Part shown: in pieces, positions 24,501 through 37,063 of the stretch
Layout: every line of letters begins with the position of its first letter
How positions within the stretch are numbered: the first letter of the stretch is position 1
NCBI GenBank assembly: GCA_038373885.1
Contig: JAWZYV010011917.1
Location: 62,001-126,000 of the forward strand
Origin: Cheiracanthium punctorium
Taxonomy: Eukaryota; Arthropoda; Arachnida; Araneae; Cheiracanthiidae
Reading direction: 5' to 3'
Length of the DNA: 64,000 nucleotides
The notes under the pieces: generated by a model
What the model saw: only the letters and a program-made list of their open reading frames with translations
Told to the model about the DNA's origin: nothing
The model's database searches: none
Made by a program: the position numbers and the translations under genes

Positions 24501-27500
24501 AGAAGTGTCCATGGTGTAAATATATTTTTTATATTTATGTGTCTCATTTATTTTTATTATAAACTCTCCTCTCGTATACTTTTAATCCTTAGAAGGGCAA
24601 GCATTTTACAGCGCTTTCCAGTTTTTCCAGATGCCAGGGGAGAGATTGTTATATTCCCGACTTAAATTTCATTAATAATATACAATTTTTCCTAAAGATT
24701 TCTTTAAAACATTTAATGTTCTATCCCTAGCTTTACCATCATTTAGTCGTTCTGTTGAAACTATAGAGGATATCTCTGAAACTGAGGTATATGAAATTTT
24801 ACTAATGCAAATATTTTTTTGTGACCAGCAGTTGAAGTCCTGAAATTAGGGGGGGGGGTTCACAGCGCGACCACTGCTCGTCAAAGAATTAATTTCATGG
24901 AATGTACTTCTGTTTCTGTTCACATGACATGACAGTAAGTTTTTAGCATTTGAATTTTTTATATGTAATAAATAGCAAGCTTTCTATTTTATAATTTATT
25001 TTTAAGTTAAATTTAACAAATTAATAAGATGTTTTAAATTATTTTTTCCTCGGTGCTTTTTAAGGCATAAAAGACGAGTATGTGCTTATCACGTCATTTT
25101 CTAATATGGTCACATGGTCGCATATCTACACATGGTCATAGTCACCTTACTTTTTAAAAAATAGTTGGCATATTTACGACCAAGAATTAAAACATATTTA
25201 ACTATGCTATGAAAAGTTTTTTAAAAATGTCGGAAACTTTTAAACACATTACCAATACTTCATTATGAATTGTCTAAAATAATTTCATTTCGCCCAAAAT
25301 TACCTTGATCATAGAAATCTCAGATCTCCTCATTGAAAATGTTGACATTGTGTTTGTTTTCCTATTGTTACTGCCTTAAAAATACTTAGTATTTCGCCAA
25401 CTTCACATAATAGTATTGATGATGAAAGATGCATACATTAAGAAACACATTATAAAATTTATAACTTTTTGAGAAAAATTATCATTTGTAGACTTTTTAA
25501 ATTTCCGTTAGTCATAAATACTCCTCGTTCATAATTACCCCACCGGGCCTAATTGAAACTAAGAAAACATTGAATCTGCAATTTTTTCAGATATTTATTT
25601 TGAAATTAGAAATTTTTAACAATTCATATATTTATAAATCTCTCAATAATGTACAATATGGTGTAGTATTCTTAGTCAGAAATAGTAAGTATTTTTTATC
25701 AGCAAAACATTTCGCTGTCATAAAAATATTTACCACTTTTTAACTGCGAATTCCTTAAATAATTATTGTTATATATAAATCTGTAAAACTACTATTAAAT
25801 TACGCCAAAAATATGAAAATATCTTAAATTAACGCACCTGTCTTGCCTGACAAAATTAATATTTTAGTCGTAGGTCGATTTTGCAGCCTATGGAAGTAGA
25901 GTTGCTTTCAGCAAAAAGTACCATTGTTGGTATTTTCAGAAATTATGCTATAATCATGCAGTTTCGTCACTGAAATAAAATACTTTTGAAGTATTTTGTA
26001 TTTCGGATCTACTACGTTGCTTAAAATAAAGTTTTCCACTATTTGTTATTTTTTATGTAAACCCTTTTTTAGTTCAGATATGTTGTTTTATGATATTAAA
26101 AAGTGAACTATTTCACTGCAAGGCGTTGCGCAGTTTCATTCATCTTATGAAGCAAGATTTTATAATCCATCCAGGATTTTTGCTTCTACTATAAAACACA
26201 ATTTGTTTTATGTCTGTAGTCTATTGCGTGGATTACATAATTTTACGTGATGTGCCCTCTAACAGTAGTTTACTAAATGTGTAACTTTAGGTGATACGCA
26301 AACAATTTGTTAAAAAATAACTAATATTATAAAACTGAAAATTTCACTTATGATATAAAATTTCTGATTTTTTTTTCAATGAAATTGCATCAAATATTTT
26401 TTTTTATTTTACACAACAAATAACTTCCATTCACATTTTATTCAAATGCTCTTTTAATGTAAACAAATTTACCAATAATCCGAAAATCGTTAGATTATAT
26501 CAACTGTTTTCTTTCTTAAACAAAAAAGTCACCCATCTTTATTTAAAAATCGATCATTAGAATGCTTTTAAAATAATATTTTAAACTTTCCCAGCCTGCT
26601 TATTTCAGAGAGAAAGTAACACTCGAATAGGTATTCAAATAAACTTAGTATAATCAATTTTTGATACAGCAAAATAATATTTTCATTCCATTCAGTTATT
26701 TTGAAATGGATTTTTATTCATTTTAGCAAATTAACATTATTTTATTCCAATACTTGCTTAGAGGAATATATATCGTATCAATATAGATTTTTATTTGCTT
26801 AGGTAGTCATTGTTTCCGTTTTATGTTTAACTTTTTTGTGCATTCAAACCATATGTTTTCTTTCCCAAATGTCATATTTGTTTATTGCTTCTATCCAATT
26901 TCGAAATGCATAAATATAATGAACAATATTTAAAATTTTAAAAGGTACCCGTATTATCTCCCTTTGAAATTTATTGCTGAGGTATTTCGTTGAACTTTGA
27001 AGCTTTTGTAAAATTAAATAACTTTGATGCCGTACGTACTTTTATGTGTTTGCTCAGATGTCTATCAGGAAATGGTCAAATTTCAAATCTCAGGTTACAG
27101 TATCATGGATACCGTATGTTGCTGCAACAGAAATTCATCATATAAACCATCGAGAATGCAGAAAGTTTAATTAAAAATTATATTCCATGACATGTTATAG
27201 TTCTCGTTTTACTTGTTACAACTTGACAGTATGCATTATATATTTGATTGACAAAACAACTTCCTGTTAAAAAGGTGTTTTTTTTTTAAGTGGATTGAAT
27301 TTTTTGTTATTTCCGAATAACAACAAAAGCTAAAAACTTTCGGTAGGACGAAGAATTCTAGAGAGAAGAATCAGAATCAAATAGCAAGCAATGCTTTGTC
27401 ACAAACATCAAACTTATGTACCTGTAATCTGTCACTGTAGTCCACCACTTTAATAATAATCACGTTAAAAACGCTTTTAAATGCTCGTCTAGTTGCTTAA

Positions 27501-28929
27501 CTGAGCTTTATAAACAATGGGCTTGTCTCCGAAAACGTTATCCATCAACTGAAACAGATTTTCTAAACTATCAACTTTAGTCAAGTGCTTTCTGTGAAAG
27601 AGTAATTGTCACTGCTTTAATATTTGCCAAAACGGCGATATGACATATTTCAAAGGGCTAAATATTTCTATCTGCCAAAGATTTTGCACAAGAATAATAC
27701 AAGGTGAACTTTTTTACTGTCACCATGATGGGAAATGGTTATGCCAAAAGTATGACATCAATGAATCGCCAAAGAATAACCAAGAAATAAGACGAAGAAG
27801 GAGAATGAACAGTCGCCAATAGTGGCAAATATGCAAGTTGCTCCGATTCATAATTTTTTGTCGAACTATACGGTTATAATCTTTACTTTTACTCCGATAC
27901 TTCTTTATAAGTGATTATTAACAAATACTTTGAAGATGCACTGATAGTGAAACATACCATGAACAGCTTCATAAATTTATAAATATTCAAGCAAATTTTA
28001 AAGTGAAATCAGTTTTTCAAACTGCAACAAAGTTCTTTTAAAACATCACGGCTAATTCAACAAGCTAACTTTTGTAATTGAAAATGCTGATCTATAAAAT
28101 ATCATTATCACTTAACGTGATATTTATTTTCCTATTTGGTTTTAATGGTACTCCTGATGTCTTTATTTATGTACACTAATTTATTTTAAAATAGGAGAGA
28201 AATTTTTTAAATATAACTTCAGACAAAATGACATTTTTTTTGTCCGTAAAAAATTGCAAAACAGTTTCTAAACAATGTTATATATTCAACTGTTATTGTA
28301 TTCATCCATCTTTAACTTGTCTTAAGATACTCAGCTTTTCTTTTAGGTTAAAGTATTGTTTGAGTTCTATTTATACTCCTTTTGAACACTTTGTTTTTAA
28401 TAGAGTACTTTCGATTTACATTTTACAACAAAGAGTCTGGTTTATGAAAGGCATTGTTAATGCATATAACAATTGGCTGTTGAATTTTTATTAAAACTTT
28501 CTTTCAGAATGTATTGCCGAACGCTTTAGATCAAATTTTTACCGTACATTTTCTTAATTTATGTAATACTAAAATAAGTTCCTTTAAGGTTCCTTAGTGA
28601 GCAACAAAATGCATCATCCAAACAATAAAAATTCATTAATGCATTAGTTAAAGGAGAAAAATATTCTTGTCTAAACAAAACTCTTTCAATTCTCAGACAC
28701 CAAACGGTACTCCCTTTGGTTCATGTTTAATTCATATCACATACTTATCAAATTCTGTTTTGTGCCATTTATAATTGTCTATAATGCTTTTTTAGGCTTT
28801 CATATTATTAAAATAAATAAATGATGTTTTATCTTAACCCTGTGAGTAATTATCCCATTTTACGTGATACTCTGTAATTCTTGCAAATAAACTATTTTGA
28901 TGATAATATAAGCATTTATTTATCCATGC
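21541..28929. other. Long AT-rich stretch, no gene seen
   Basis: About 7.4 kb without a supported gene on either strand. At 22,565-22,695 a segment is bounded by GGGCTGCAACTAGG and CTCTAGTTGCGGTAG, weak inverted ends that may be a small hAT-like remnant. Open frames here are short, rich in Lys, Asn, Ile and Phe, and have no recognisable domain. Confidence 0.55.
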
Positions 28930-28975
28930 TTCAAGACATTTTAAAATGTTATTTCAAGACATTTTAAAATGTTAT
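28930..28975 (+). repeat. Two tandem copies of a 23-bp unit
   Basis: TTCAAGACATTTTAAAATGT plus TAT/TAT-type end occurs twice in a row. The unit contains the palindrome ACATTTTAAAATGT. Confidence 0.85.
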
Positions 28976-31900
28976 TGTAAACATATACATCAAAACTCTA
29001 TATTGATCATTGACAATAGAAATCAGAAAAATACACCTTTCTACTATATTCATCAACATTTTTTAACGGAAACTGAAGCAGACTTGATGTCATCCATTTC
29101 GTTATTATTTCTATTATTCTCTCAATAAAGCGCCGGAGACATTATAAGCAAACAGAATTTCTGTAATTCCACCACTAAGCAAAAGTCAATCCCGTACTTT
29201 ATATATAATATAATTTATTAACGAGATTAATGGACCGATTTGTAAATGTCTCTTCCAAAGTACTGTTATTAATAATTGTTTAGACGGAAGTACAACAGCA
29301 GATCAATGAACCATTATTTCCAAATAAACGTATAGTATAACTCACAAAATATAATGCTTGTAAAATAATCATGCCATTAGCTCAAAATCAAATATATACT
29401 TTACAAATTATCTATATATCATAAAGTCGTTTAGTAGTAAAAGTTGTGAAACACGTACGTTCCACTGTATTTTAACTATAAATCAGGAGATGGATCTATG
29501 AAGTTGGCAGAAAGTTAAATTTTCAGATGATAGCATATACCTTAAAAAATAAATAATAAATATGTTTTTTTAGTATAATAGGACGATTTTTGCTTCAGTT
29601 TCTAAAACAGAATAATGAAATGTTTGCATGTGAAAGTGGTTTAAAAAGAAACAAGATCATTCAAGGGTGACGAGTTCCCCGTACGAATTGAATTAAATTT
29701 CATGTCAAGATAAGGAAAAAGACCAGAGCATTAAATCTCCTCCATTAAATACAGTTAGTTATGTCTAGTGCGGTCTTTTTTACACGTGTACAATGTTTCG
29801 GATGGAAGGTTTTCACGCATTTTCCTTTGAGACTAAATCCCTCATCAAAAATTTTCTTATCTACAAACCATTAGAAAGCATGCGCAAGGTAGCAGTTACG
29901 TTGGTTTGGTGAATCAAACATTTTGTTATTGCCATCGTGCTACATCATGTGCAGATTACTCATGAGTATCCTTCATTTAAAATGCAGTATAATCTTCAAA
30001 AACTTCATTTGCATTGCCTAGAATTTGTCTACTGAAAAAAAAAACACAAGTAGTAATGAAAATTAATTAATTACTTCAAAAACATACTCTTTATGAGCAA
30101 ATCAATTTAAATCAATTAGTGAATTTCCGTTGTTGCAGATTAACACCATAGAACAAAAACTGAGAGTAACTTAGTATTGTTAAAGAATGTCTAAATGTTT
30201 AATTTAAATACGGTTTCAATTCGTATACGATGCCAGAACATAAGAAAGTGAATGTAATGTTTTGTGTAATTAATTATGATTAATAAAGTGTCATCATAGC
30301 AAGCATGTACTACCATGATTTCCAGGTATATCAATATTTACACATGGAACGCATAAATAAAATAAAATATACTTTATTATAAGAAGAATTTTTTTTTGGG
30401 GGGGGAGAGTTAAAAAATTGTTTTTTTTTTTCATAAATTGGAGAACTGCCAAGCATAATCATGCGGAATAGAGTTCTTACATAATAGTAAACTAACATAT
30501 AAAACACGTAACAGGCAATGAAATAATGTTTTAAAAAATCTTATATGACTGAGATTTCTTTAATTATTAATACCCTGCAACAGCAAAGCTAACTAGTATT
30601 AAAATTATAGACAGTTAAACATCAAGCTATTTGTTATCTAAAATTTAGCTCTGGCTTATTTGAACACACCTTTCCAAAGTTAAGTTTTTGAGGAGAATGA
30701 AAGCATTTGGGTGTTAAAAAAAACCTTGCTTTACCTTACTTTTTACCCTTGTTTTATTCAGTTAATTTTGATATGACAGATGTAAGACAAGGTACAAATA
30801 ACATTCTCAGTTACTGGTGCATGAAAGATCTAATAAACACAGTTTCAACATTTTAGGTGTTCAAAATTTTATAAATGCATTACATTAATATTACCAAAGT
30901 ATACAACAGTGGTACAAAACTCACCTAAGCTAAATTTCTACTGTTCGTCAGGTATCTGATGACTATGGGGCTAGAATAAATGAATTCGTATCTTAATGAT
31001 GAATTCGCTTTATTTCAAAACTTGATAAATTCTCCATACAGCAACAAAACTCTGTAAATCCTAATCATTTGGTTAAATGGCATAAAAACTATTCCAGATT
31101 GAGGAAAACCATTGATGAGATTGGATTCGTAACGAACTTTTGCACTAAAATGCCGATTTTCAAGCAATCAGCACGAAAATAAACTTTACAAAAGTTTCTT
31201 TTCACTTCTTGTAAATTAATATGGATGACGCTTAATCAATTTTGCAACCAGCTAACTCATATTCTATATGCCATCTATTCGATGAAAAATTCATTTCAAT
31301 GATCCACATGTGATTATTTTTAAAAATCAATTATGAAAAAAAGTGAAACAGAATGACGCTTAGACACTTTCTCGGTGAAAAAAATCAAATTTCAAAATCA
31401 ATTTTAGAGAATAAAAGTTAATCATTTGCATCATATTTCCCGAAAGTTCTCGATTTTATAGAAATTTCGAGTGTGAAATTCATTTTATTAATTTCGCTGA
31501 ACTAGTCATGTTTCGAAGGAAACTGTTATTCAAAGAAACAATATACTGTTTAATTTAGTATCAAATTTTTTGGGAGGGACTTCTTTCGAAAAAAAGTATT
31601 AAAAAATAATACAAATGCATTAATAAAAACCTTTCAAGTTTATTATTTCAAATGTTACTTATCCCTATATTCTTCATTTTGATGTTAGGAAGTTTGGTTT
31701 ACCGTCCCATTAATACACGAGATAAAATATCTGACTCACTCAATTGCAAGTCATTGTTAAGTAAATGTGTAAGCACAGAAGAAGTCTGTTTTCGTCCATT
31801 TAAGAGCAATTATTTTTATAAGGAAGCACTTACCAAGATTTGAGCAAACTCTTTTTACTTCACTCAAAAAACTTAGCCATTGACAGCATCTCTTAAAACG

Positions 31901-32900
31901 ATTAGTAAATTGGATTTTTATCCCAGTGGATATTGCTTGAGATAAACTGCATTTACATTTACCTCGCTTGCCTAATCATATCAACGCTATGAAGTTAAAT
32001 AATAAAGTTCTGCTAATACTCATCTAGTTTTTTTTAAAGAAGTAAAATAAAATATAGAAAAATCTTTAAGCTGTTCTTTATTCTATTTCTTATTTTCTTT
32101 TTCCTTTTTTTTCTAACTTTATATGATGGCGTGTAAAATGGTAGGTTGGAAATCTCCGCTATTTAATAGTTCATTAAAGTTTTACGTTCATTCACATCTG
32201 TGATAAAAAATTAAGACCTTTATTATGAAAGTCTGGCAACAACAGAATAAAGGAAATGTTCGCTGTCAGTTATCTAATAGAGTAAAAGGATTGTTTGAAA
32301 TTTCCATATGGGAAATAAAAGTGAACAAATATAAAATGCAAGTGCATAAAAAGAATTATGTGCACTTATCTATGCGTAATATCCTTTACATAAAAATACT
32401 TTCAGAGCATCAAATTTCATCAAAAGTCCTGCATGTGCTGTGTAATAAATGAGCAGACAGCATAAAACCCTTCTCATTTCTGTAGCAACTGTTCCAAACA
32501 ATGGAACCAGAGCCCGATTATGAGAATACGGTGCATGGGCAATGTTAATTTTTGCCCCCTCCCCATCCTAATCTAACATGTCATCACACATAATTAACTA
32601 GAGGTGGATGCGGATCTAGCCGATAAGAACCTCATTGTGGTTTTCATATTTATAAGGAGCAGTAAAGTCACGTCATCAAAAGTAATCCTCCGTAAAATGC
32701 CCCTTGGACATACTCTATAGTAGCAATCGATTAACGGACGTTTGATTTTTAATAATATATATAAAATTATTATTATTTTACTTTAAAGGTTGTCTTTTTT
32801 TGAGTGCGAAATTTTTATCTTAAAATTCTTGGTATGAAATTGTGAAAAAAATATAAATAAACAAAGAATACTTCAGAATTTAACGTATAGATTGGAAGCT
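28976..32900. other. Long AT-rich stretch, no gene seen
   Basis: Nearly 4 kb with no supported gene. A GC-richer patch at about 32,495-32,640 has no identifiable content. Confidence 0.5.
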
Positions 32901-33030
32901 CCTCTCTCGGGGCGGGGACTCGGGTTGCATATTTCGAAACCTTACATTCATTCGGAACCGCATTTTCGGAGCCCTGAGTGGAGATCCCTGATTGGTTAGC
33001 TCACTGACGTCATGCCTGCTCACCGGATTT
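32901..33030. promoter_or_regulatory. Promoter-like GC-rich patch
   Basis: Within 110 bp lie a GC box GGGGCGGGGACT (32,909-32,920), an inverted CCAAT box GATTGGTTA (32,990-32,998) and a perfect cAMP-response palindrome TGACGTCA (33,005-33,012). In animals these bind Sp1-type, NF-Y and CREB/ATF factors, and their clustering is usual in proximal promoters. The surroundings are strongly AT-rich. No first exon was recognised on either side, so it could also be part of a retroelement or chance. Confidence 0.3.
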
Positions 33031-33424
33031 GAAAACTGGCGAGTCTGTACGGCAGAACACTTATGTATTAAAATGATTAATTATCATGAGATGAAATACC
33101 AGCGAAATAAACATATAGGCAGCTTGAAGTAGTTTTAGATGATACCCAATAAAAGAATATGCGATTTAAATTACGAGTGCATTACGAATCTTATTTTAAA
33201 CCTTATTTTCCACTGGTGTTGACATCTGTTATTATATAAGTTAGACTTATATGACACGTTAAGTACTCTTTTCATAGACGATTTTTCAGAAAATTTAAAA
33301 AAAAAAACCTCTAGGCTGTTTTCAATCTGTGTCTATAAAGTTTAATTTGATTAAAATTATTATAAACTGAAATGATTTGCATAATACAATTATTCAAAAT
33401 TTATTTAGTAGAATATTTTTCCAT

Positions 33425-33967
33425 AAAAATAAAAAAAAATATTTTTTGAAAAATTATGAATATCATTTCTTGAATAATGGTATGTGCTCTAAATATTAAT
33501 AAATGACTTAACTAGATGCATGAGATTTAATTAATTAATAAAAAAAGGAATTTAAATAATTCATTACATTTTTGTTTGCAGTTATTTGTTTGTGGTTTTT
33601 ATTTAATGAGGTTCTTAACATAATTTCATATATTTTAAGATGTTTTGGTTTTTTCTTGAATTCTCGAGGGCATGTATTTTAATTCTTTATTTTTGAATCA
33701 TGAATTACGATTTTATTAAAAAGCCTTTTAGCTTTAATGCTTTTTTTTCATTTATTGCTGAAGGTGTTGGTTAACACTTTAAAAGTACTTTAAGCCTCAT
33801 TGTCTGTCTAATTACTGACACAACTTTGTTTTTATCAATTAGATTTCTCTCCTTGTATCTCTTTTTCAGTGTTGATTTGGGATTATTCCTGATATTTTTC
33901 TAATGTGAATTTGCCCGTATTTCTATAATTTTAATGGATATATTCATTCTAGTACATAAATTATATA
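33425..33967 (+). repeat. Left arm of a long inverted repeat
   Basis: About 543 bp reverse-complementary to 36,205-36,901. Landmarks include GAATATCATTTCTTGAATAA, TTTGTTTGTGGTTTTTATTT, GGTGTTGGTTAACACTTTAA and TTTAGATTTCTCTCC-type words. The arm ends exactly where the Tc1 element begins. Confidence 0.85.
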
Positions 33968-35883
33968 CACACTGAAGAGCCAAAAAAACTGGTACACCTG
34001 CCTAATATCGTGCAGGGCCCCCACAAGTACGCAGAAGTGCCGCAACACGACGTGGCATGGATTCGATTAATGTCTGAAGCAGTGCTGGAGGTAACTGACA
34101 CCACGAATCCTGCGGGCTGTCCATAAATCAGTAGGAGTAAGAGGGAGTGGAGATCTCTTCTGAACAATACGTTGCAAGGCATGCCAGATGTGTACAATAA
34201 TGTTCATGTCTGGGTATTTTGGTGGCCAGCGGAAGTGTCTAAATTCAGAAGAGTGCTCCTGGAGCCCCACTGTAAAAATTCTGGACGTGTGGAGTGTCGC
34301 ATTGCCCTTCTGAAATTCCCCAAGTCCGTCGGAATGCACAATGGACATGAATGGGTGCAGGTCGTATCTATACGTATCAGGGAACCCATATCACGCCAAC
34401 TGCACACGCCCCATACCATCACAGAGCCTCCACCAGCTTGAACAGTCCCTTGTTGACATGTAGGGTCCATGGATTCATGAGGTTGTCTCCATACCCGTAC
34501 CTGTCCATCAGCTCGATTCAATTGGAACCGAGACTGATCAGACAAGGCAACGCGTTTCCAATCATCAACAGTCCAATGTCGGAGTTGACGGCCACAGGCG
34601 AGGTGTAAAGCTTTGTGTCGTGCAGTCAACAAGGGTACACGAGTCTGCCTTCGGCTCCGAAAGCCCATATCGATGATGTTTCGTTGAATGGCTGGCACGG
34701 TGACACTTGTTGATGGCCCAGCATTAAAATCTGCAGCCATTTGAGGAAGGGTTGCACGTCTGTCACACTTAATGATTCTCGTCCGTCGTCGTTGGTCCCG
34801 TTCTTGCATGATCTTTTTCCGGCCGCAGTGATGTCGTAGATTTGATGTTTTACCGGATTCCCGATATTCACGGTACACTCGTGAAAGGGTCGTACCTGAA
34901 AATCCAAATTTCATCGCAACCTCGGAGATGCCATGTCCCATCTCTCGTGCGCCGCCAGGCACGTGCCAACAGGGGGGGCAGGGGGGTTTATCGCCCCCTC
35001 GGTAGAAGGGGCGAACTATATAATTCGCCCCCTCGGTAAATGAGTAGAAGGGGCGAACTATATAATTTGCCCCCTCTGATTTTAGCCTTCTCAATATTCG
35101 CCCCCTCAATAATTTGCTTACAATAGTTTTCTCCTTCAGGATGGGGGGGGGAAGCAATTTTTCCAACCCTTCCCCTCAAGAAAATGGTTATTTAAACAAA
35201 CTAATGAGGCATAAACGAAAATTTTACTAGCTCAAACGGAAAGGGGGGGGGGCGAAATAGCTGCCACCACCCATCCCCTTCCGCACGAAGAAAACTGTTA
35301 TTTTAAGCAAACTATTGAGATACCAAAAAAAAAAAAAAAATCGGTAAATTATTTAGTTTACATGAAACTGATACAGGAAATTTGGCTTACACTCGAATAC
35401 TTTTTTGAGAGGGTGTACAGACGAGGTTAAAAAAGATTGAAGCCGATTATTTATAAAAATTGGCGGGGGGGGGGAGCAAATTGCTGCCCCGTCCCTGAAG
35501 AAAATGATTATTGTAATTGAGCGATAGACGTACAAACAAAAATTTTCCTGGTACCAAGGTTGACACCCTTTATTTTAAAAACATTTGTTGGTGGAGGGGG
35601 AGGGGGGATGAGAGGCTGGTGAAATGACTGATGTCGGAAAAAATCGTTGGCCCCCCTACTTTCCAAGACGTTGGCACGTCCCTCCCGCCGACTACAACAC
35701 CACGTTCAAATTCGCTTAAATCTTGATAACCTGCCATTGTAGCAGCAGTAACCGATCTAACAACTGTGCCAGACACTCATTGTCTTATATAGGCGCTGCC
35801 GACCGCAGCGCCGTACTCTTATTGGTTCCATATCTCTTTATTTGCATACTCATGCCTGTACCAGTGTTTTTGGCTCTTCAGTG
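33968..35883 (-). pseudogene. Tc1-like transposon with dead transposase, minus strand
   Basis: The ends are inverted repeats: CACTGAAGAGCCAAAAA at 33,970 and its complement ending at 35,883, with TA next to the right end. The minus strand codes a Tc1-like transposase. It begins near 35,738 (MAGYQDLSEFERGVVVG), is broken by an insertion at 34,957-35,684, and resumes with AREMGHGISEVAMKFGFS and the paired helix-turn-helix region. SDQSRF carries the first catalytic aspartate and GGGSVMVWG is intact. A frameshift near 34,360 moves the rest to another frame. There the second aspartate motif reads KGNATLHTS instead of the usual QDNA, and the last acidic motif reads MNIIVHIW instead of IIEHIW. Two of the three catalytic acids are therefore lost, besides the insertion. 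Confidence 0.9.
34957..35684. mobile_element. Nested TIR element inside the Tc1 transposase gene
   Basis: The ends AGGCACGTGCCAAC (34,957) and GTTGGCACGTCCCTC (35,684) are inverted repeats. CCGCC flanks both sides (34,952-34,956 and 35,685-35,689), a likely 5-bp target duplication. Removing the insert joins the two halves of the transposase frame without loss. The left part has two near-copies of GGGGCGAACTATATAATT with palindromic GGGGC/GCCCC. The rest has three diverged copies of a unit starting with a G-run and GCAAATT/GAAATAG-type sequence, followed by GAAGAAAA(T/C)(G/T)(G/A)TTATT. There is no transposase, so it is non-autonomous. The superfamily is uncertain. Confidence 0.75.
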
Positions 35884-35889
35884 TATATA

Positions 35890-36147
35890 CAGTAAAATGC
35901 CTCTGAGATACCAACTCTCTTAACGACCATTATGTTTTGTTGAAAAGCATTTTCTGCATTAGACCAAGTCAAAAAGAAACTGTAATAATTTCTAAATAAA
36001 GTCATGAAGAGAGGAAAACAATTTGGAGAGCTCTTTGTATAAAACTGCAATTTATAAACTAAATTTAAAGCTGTCTATGGCAGAAAATGCTTTTCAACAA
36101 AAAATAATGGTCGTTAAGAGAGTTGATATCTCAGAGGCATTTTACTG
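35890..36147. mobile_element. Palindromic pogo-like MITE, 258 bp
   Basis: Starts CAGTAAAATGCCTCTGAGAT and ends with the complement ATCTCAGAGGCATTTTACTG. Arms are about 68 bp and reach AAAAGCATTTTCTGC. A CAGT start beside TA is typical of pogo/Tigger elements, and TA stands on the left; the right flank reads AA, so the duplication is not perfect. There is no coding capacity. Confidence 0.65.
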
Positions 36148-36150
36148 AAT

Positions 36151-36169
36151 GTATATATATATATATGTA

Positions 36170-36206
<37 letters not shown>
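36151..36206. repeat. (AT)n microsatellite
   Basis: Two AT runs separated by GTAATAA, between the pogo-like MITE and the right arm of the long inverted repeat. Confidence 0.95.
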
Positions 36207-36212
<6 letters not shown>

Positions 36213-36901
36213 GAACTAGAATCAACATATACATCAAAATTATAGAAATACGGACAAATGCACACATTAGAAAAATATCAGGAATAATCCCCAATCAACA
36301 CAAGGAGAGAAATCTAATTTGCAAAAAAAAAAAAAAAAATGTTGCGTCGTTATTAGGCAGACAGTGAGGCTTAAAGTGCTTTTAAAGTGTTAACCAACAC
36401 CTTCAGCAATAAATGAAAAAAAAGCATTAAAGCTAAAATGCTTTTTAATAAAATCGTAATTCATGATTCAAAAATAAAGAATTAAAATACATGCCCTCAA
36501 GAATTCAAGAAAAAACAAAAACATCTTGAAATATATGAAATTATGTTAAGAACCTCATTAAATAAAAACCACAAACAAAAAACCTGAATGTAAATTTTTA
36601 AAAAGTCGTAATGTAAATTAAAATAATTCAATCAGTGAAATATACTTGAAATTCAACATTATACTTAATACACACACAGTGGTTAAATGTTTTTTAAATT
36701 GCAAAATTTTTTAAATATCCACACTATAATTAAATAACTGCAAACAAAAAATGCAATGAATTATTTAAATTCTTTTTTTATGAATTAATTAAATCTCATA
36801 CATCAAGTAATAACTTAAGTCATTTATTAATATTTAGAGTACATACCATTATTCAAGAAATGATATTCATAATTTTTCAAAAAATATTTTCTTTTACTTT
36901 T
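36205..36901 (-). repeat. Right arm of the long inverted repeat
   Basis: Reverse complement of 33,425-33,967. It carries about 150 extra bases (roughly 36,585-36,735) between ACCACAAAC and AACTGCAAAC that are absent on the left. Confidence 0.85.
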
Positions 36902-37063
36902 GCACACCTGCCTCCTTTACTCCCTGCGAATGGTCATCTCCAAAGCACGCAGCTTGAAGCCAAAAGCCCAAGTTCTGACCGAACCGCTCCTGTCCGGCGC
37001 AAAGAAGCGCTGTCCTGGAAGTCTACCTCCACCCGGGCACGACTGTAGAGATATGAGGGCAAG
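36902..37063. other. Short GC-rich exon-like segment
   Basis: About 150 bp is much richer in G and C than its flanks and is open on both strands. On plus, from ATG at 36,930 it reads MVISKARSLKPKAQVLTEPL and stays open for 44 codons to GCAAG followed by GTAAAT at 37,064. On minus it reads from an acceptor-like TCTCTACAG at 37,046 through CPGGGRLPGQRFFAPDRSGS and WAFGFKLRALEMTIRRE to TAA. The segment is squeezed between the long inverted repeat and a MITE, and both splice-like signals fall in the MITE's terminal repeat. It may be a host exon, an exon captured by an element, or unrelated transposon sequence. I recognise no domain. Confidence 0.3.

Noticed and set aside
21541..28929. Several 60-90-codon open frames
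   Set aside because: They are rich in Lys, Asn, Ile, Phe and Leu, as expected by chance in AT-rich DNA, with no motif.
36930..37063. Confident call of a new protein-coding gene from the ATG at 36,930
   Set aside because: Both strands are open, and the splice-like sites fall inside a repeat element, so the evidence is too weak for a CDS call.
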